Source of the DNA: Clostridiales bacterium
GTDB lineage: Bacteria; Bacillota; Clostridia; Oscillospirales; CAG-272
Reading direction: 5' to 3'
Assembly: GCA_018370615.1 (NCBI GenBank)
Contig: JAGZAC010000078.1
Location: forward strand, 1 to 7,289
DNA length: 7,289 nucleotides
Part shown: in pieces, positions 5,672-7,289 of the stretch
How the letters are laid out: each line of letters starts with the position of its first letter
Position numbering within the stretch: the stretch's first letter is position 1
Program-made: the position numbers and the translations under genes
The notes under the pieces: model-generated
Seen by the model: the letters and a program-made list of their open reading frames with translations, nothing else
What the model was told of the DNA's origin: nothing
Database searches by the model: none

Positions 5672-6193
5672 TTAATTTTGTCCGAATTCTTCTACGAGTT
5701 TATTGAGTTCATTTTGAATGAGCGCATAGGCAACGATTCCAAGTCCCACAAAACAAAGAATCAAATATACCACGCCGGAACTGTTGTCTCCCGAGATGCC
5801 GCGCATTTTTTGTGCGGCATTAATATCGTTTCCTGCTTTATACATCCAATACAACAGATAAATGTTACAGGTTACAAGAGAAAGAAGGAAAACAATGCCC
5901 CCGGAGGAGCCGTTGTTTTCAGAGACTTCGTTTACATCGTTTACCAGACATATGAGCCAGTAAATCCCATAGATTCCGCATGTCACGATGGATAAAATAA
6001 TACAGATAGCGATGTTTCTAGACTGGATATGTACCGGCTTTCCCGCATTGCTGTTGGTTTCCGGCGTGAAGAACGGGGTATTGTTATAACTGCTGGTTTG
6101 ACCTTGAGGACCTTCCTGAGCGATAGGGGTCCCGCAGGCTTTGCAAAATTTTGTGTTGGGCTCGACAGGTGCACCGCAATTTGGACAATACAT
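5672..6193 (-). CDS. Zinc-ribbon membrane protein with DUF4234-like domain
   Basis: This is a 173-residue protein. Residues 1-22 form a zinc ribbon with C3/C6 (CPNC) and C17/C20 (CKAC). A polar, glutamine- and asparagine-rich linker (about 23-55) follows. Three hydrophobic segments (about 61-84, 99-118 and 141-159) and a charged tail come next. The first two helices share a repeated pattern: LSIVTCGIYGIYWLI then NDVN (67-88), and LSLVTCNIYLLYWMY then NDIN (104-125). This is typical of DUF4234 and suggests an internal duplication. The function of the family is unknown; the ribbon is probably cytoplasmic. I chose the ATG at 6193 because GAGAGG (plus 6201-6206) lies 7 nt upstream and the protein then opens with MYCPNCG, as zinc-ribbon relatives do. 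An in-frame ATG at 6235 would add 14 unrelated residues and lacks support. The DUF2752 gene follows after 1 nt, so the two are surely co-transcribed. Confidence 0.85.
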   Translation of the reverse strand: MYCPNCGAPVEPNTKFCKACGTPIAQEGPQGQTSSYNNTPFFTPETNSNAGKPVHIQSRNIAICIILSIVTCGIYGIYWLICLVNDVNEVSENNGSSGGIVFLLSLVTCNIYLLYWMYKAGNDINAAQKMRGISGDNSSGVVYLILCFVGLGIVAYALIQNELNKLVEEFGQN

Positions 6194-6200
6194 AAAATAC

Positions 6201-6206
6201 CCTCTC
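6201..6206 (-). promoter_or_regulatory. Ribosome binding site that sets the zinc-ribbon gene start
   Basis: On the minus strand GAGAGG lies 7 nt before the ATG at 6193. It excludes the longer reading that begins at 6235. Confidence 0.7.
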
Positions 6207-6246
6207 TTGCTATAAAAATTGCATAAAGAATTCACATTCTATCCAC

Positions 6247-6275
6247 ATTTTATCATATTGTGTATATACTGTCAA
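6247..6275 (-). promoter_or_regulatory. Strong sigma-A promoter for the DUF4234/DUF2752 pair
   Basis: On the minus strand TTGACA (plus 6270-6275) is followed after exactly 17 bp by TAAAAT (plus 6247-6252). A TG one base before the -10 (TGaTAAAAT) makes it extended. Transcription would start near 6240, leaving a leader of about 47 nt before the ATG at 6193. Confidence 0.75.
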
Positions 6276-6280
6276 TCCCT

Positions 6281-6326
6281 AATTACATGAATTTTTAGTA
6301 TAAAAATTTATACTAAAAATGTAATT
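6281..6326. repeat. AT-rich palindrome between divergent promoters
   Basis: TTTTTAGTATAAA (6292-6304) and TTTATACTAAAAA (6307-6319) form a perfect 13-bp inverted repeat with an AA centre. Outside it AATTACAT (6281-6288) matches ATGTAATT (6319-6326), with a few unpaired bases on the left side. It lies 6 bp upstream of the minus-strand -35 and about 220 bp before the polA -35. It could be an operator, a cruciform or the scar of an element. There is no GC clamp, so a normal terminator is unlikely. Confidence 0.65.
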
Positions 6327-6420
6327 GCGTAATTGTGCCTGCAATCTCTCCCTGTGCAGATTTTCGTAGAAGTTTCTGTTCTTTTTTATGTGCCTCCACA
6401 CGAAGGAGTCATTTCCTGAA

Positions 6421-6475
6421 AGCCTCCCTTGTGCAAAGGGAGGTGGCTCGCCGTAGGCGAGACGGAGGGATTGTA
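6421..6475. repeat. Dispersed hairpin repeat, single-arm copy
   Basis: Stem CCTCCCTT (6423-6430) / AAGGGAGG (6436-6443) has the same GTGCA loop as the copy at the left edge. A second stem CTCGCC (6447-6452) / GGCGAG (6456-6461) follows, then GGAGGGATTGT (6464-6474). The order and spacing match the left arm at 11-60, while the second stem differs in sequence but keeps its pairing. No inverted right arm follows, so this is half of the full palindrome. Confidence 0.75.
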
Positions 6476-6488
6476 AAAAACGATAGAC

Positions 6489-6519
6489 CAGGCTGTGGAC
6501 TTTGCCCACGGCCTGTTTT
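6489..6519 (+). terminator. Terminator-like hairpin upstream of polA
   Basis: CAGGC (6489-6493), T, GTGG (6495-6498) pairs with CCAC (6506-6509), G, GCCTG (6511-6515) through a 10-bp stem containing one T-G pair, around a 7-nt loop. TTTT (6516-6519) follows. On the opposite strand a run of six T begins 7 nt beyond the stem. No plus-strand gene ends here, so it may stop transcripts arising in the repeat or antisense to the minus-strand pair, or be part of the repeat insertion. Confidence 0.5.
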
Positions 6520-6545
6520 GCATATTCAATCTCATTCCATTCGCC

Positions 6546-6574
6546 TTGACATATTTTCCCTGCTGGAGTACAAT
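6546..6574 (+). promoter_or_regulatory. Near-consensus sigma-A promoter for polA
   Basis: TTGACA (6546-6551) is followed after 17 bp by TACAAT (6569-6574). Transcription would start near 6581, giving a leader of about 31 nt. The first transcribed bases contain a short direct repeat, ATTAGT twice (from 6578). Confidence 0.8.
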
Positions 6575-6611
6575 ACTATTAGTATTAGTAACGTAAAAAT
6601 ACGAGGAATTT

Positions 6612-7289
6612 ATGAAAACACTGCTTATTGTAGATGGAAACAGCATACTAAATCGGGCCTTTTACGGCATCCGGCCTCTTTATACGAAAGATCACATTCC
6701 TACCAATGCGGTATACGGCTTCATCACTATATTGAAAAAACATTTGGACACCCTCAAGCCGGACAGTCTCGCTTGTGCCTTTGACCTGCGCGGCCCCACC
6801 TTTCGCCACAAAATGTATGATGAATACAAAGCAACTCGGCATGGTATGCCAGACGAACTGGCGGAGCAGCTGCCGTGGGCCAAGGAAACGGCTGCCGCTA
6901 TGGGGTTTCACGTACTCACCTGCGAGGGGTATGAAGCGGACGACATCATCGGTACCCTATGCGCAAAGGCAGATGCAGATGGAGATACCCGTGCATACGT
7001 ACTCACGGGAGACAGAGACTCTCTGCAGCTGATCACTCCTGCATGCAGCGTTATCCTTGCAAAAACCAAGGAAGATATTCTATACGATGAGGCCCGTTTT
7101 ACCGAAGAATACGGTGTTCGTCCGGAACAGCTGGTGGACGTAAAAGCCCTGATGGGAGATGCTTCCGACAATATTCCTGGGGTAGCCGGAATCGGTGAAA
7201 AAACGGCACTGAAGCTAATTGCCGCTGCCGGTTCTTTAGACGAGCTGTACAATGACGATGCTTTTGGCGGTGCAGGCAAATCCGCCAAA
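6612..7289 (+). CDS. polA: DNA polymerase I, N-terminal 5'-3' nuclease part (cut by window end)
   Basis: The frame is open from the ATG at 6612 to the last base, giving 226 residues and no stop. It is the 5'-3' exonuclease domain that opens DNA polymerase I, the enzyme that removes RNA primers and fills gaps in repair and lagging-strand synthesis. Seen are IVDGNS with D8, NRAFYGIRPL (14-23), PTNAVYGF (30-37), AFDLRGPTFRHKMYDEYKA (56-74) with D58, EGYEADDIIGT (105-115) with the acidic cluster E108/D110/D111, TGDRDSLQL (132-140) with D134/D136, and MGDASDNIPGV (181-191) with D183/D186. The last runs into the helix-hairpin-helix GIGEKTALKL. All metal-binding acids are present. GAGGA at 6603-6607 is the ribosome site, with a short 4-nt gap. 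A stand-alone exonuclease cannot be excluded because the polymerase part lies beyond the window, but the opening sequence is typical of Clostridia PolA. Confidence 0.94.
   Translation, partial: MKTLLIVDGNSILNRAFYGIRPLYTKDHIPTNAVYGFITILKKHLDTLKPDSLACAFDLRGPTFRHKMYDEYKATRHGMPDELAEQLPWAKETAAAMGFHVLTCEGYEADDIIGTLCAKADADGDTRAYVLTGDRDSLQLITPACSVILAKTKEDILYDEARFTEEYGVRPEQLVDVKALMGDASDNIPGVAGIGEKTALKLIAAAGSLDELYNDDAFGGAGKSAK

Larger units (their letters stand above)
6194..6611. other. Divergent intergenic region, layout
   Basis: This 418-bp gap separates the minus-strand membrane pair from polA. From left to right it holds the minus-strand promoter (6247-6275), an AT-rich palindrome (6281-6326), about 95 bp in which I see nothing (6327-6420), a half copy of the dispersed repeat (6421-6475), a terminator-like hairpin (6489-6519) and the polA promoter (6546-6574). 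Short reading frames that cross it on both strands have no ribosome sites or recognisable sequence and are not called. Confidence 0.7.

Noticed and set aside
6194..6235. 14-residue N-terminal extension of the zinc-ribbon protein
   Set aside because: The extension is unlike the family, and the ribosome site at 6201-6206 falls inside it and serves the ATG at 6193.
6341..6359. Possible decayed right arm of the repeat near 6341
   Set aside because: GCAATCTCTCCC resembles the end of an arm, but too few bases match and no hairpins follow, so chance is likely.
6335..6784. 149-residue plus-strand frame crossing the repeat and the polA start
   Set aside because: It overlaps the polA promoter and coding start in another frame, has no recognisable domain and includes the repeat arm.
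1..7289. CRISPR arrays, tRNA or rRNA genes, transposase genes
   Set aside because: No regularly spaced repeats, cloverleaf or rRNA-like stretches, or transposase motifs were seen on either strand.

Overview
The window looks like chromosomal DNA of an anaerobic, low-to-mid GC Firmicute, most likely a Clostridia gut or syntrophy-type lineage. The basis is the NfnAB electron-bifurcating transhydrogenase, the strong AGGAGG-type ribosome sites, sigma-A promoters of TTGACA/17/TAtAAT type, frequent TTG starts, a Clostridia-like PolA N-terminus, and a hairpin-rich dispersed repeat of a kind I recall from gut Clostridia. The genus cannot be fixed from the sequence alone.

Layout: positions 1-123 hold a long imperfect inverted repeat built of small hairpins. 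A promoter (179-207) and a leader with a hairpin covering the Shine-Dalgarno (269-290) precede a plus-strand run: nfnA (302-1144), nfnB (1146-2573), an RlmD-type 23S rRNA m5U methyltransferase (2590-3897), a class I SAM methyltransferase (3898-4548), a decayed 3' fragment of an aminoglycoside-phosphotransferase-like gene (about 4575-4834), and a PPC/DUF296 protein (4844-5269). A bidirectional terminator (5269-5297) ends the run. The junctions from nfnA to the SAM methyltransferase are 1, 16 and 0 nt, so these four genes are probably one operon, and the PPC gene may be read from the same transcript.

On the minus strand, convergent with that run, lies a two-gene unit: a zinc-ribbon/DUF4234 membrane protein (5672-6193) followed 1 nt later by a DUF2752 membrane protein (5302-5670). 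A strong promoter at 6247-6275 drives it. The divergent intergenic region (6194-6611) holds this promoter, an AT-rich palindrome, a half-length copy of the repeat seen at the left edge, a terminator-like hairpin, and a near-consensus promoter for polA. The polA gene (6612 to the window end) is cut by the window edge after its 5'-3' nuclease domain begins.

How the genes work together: NfnAB links the NADH, NADPH and ferredoxin pools. The RNA and small-molecule methyltransferases look like operon passengers rather than partners of Nfn. The two minus-strand proteins look like a small membrane module of unknown function. I see no convincing new defence or biosynthetic system. The points most worth a second look are the SD-sequestering leader of nfnA, the pseudogene scar between the SAM methyltransferase and the PPC gene, the repeat family with full and half copies, and the DUF4234/DUF2752 pair with an internal duplication.
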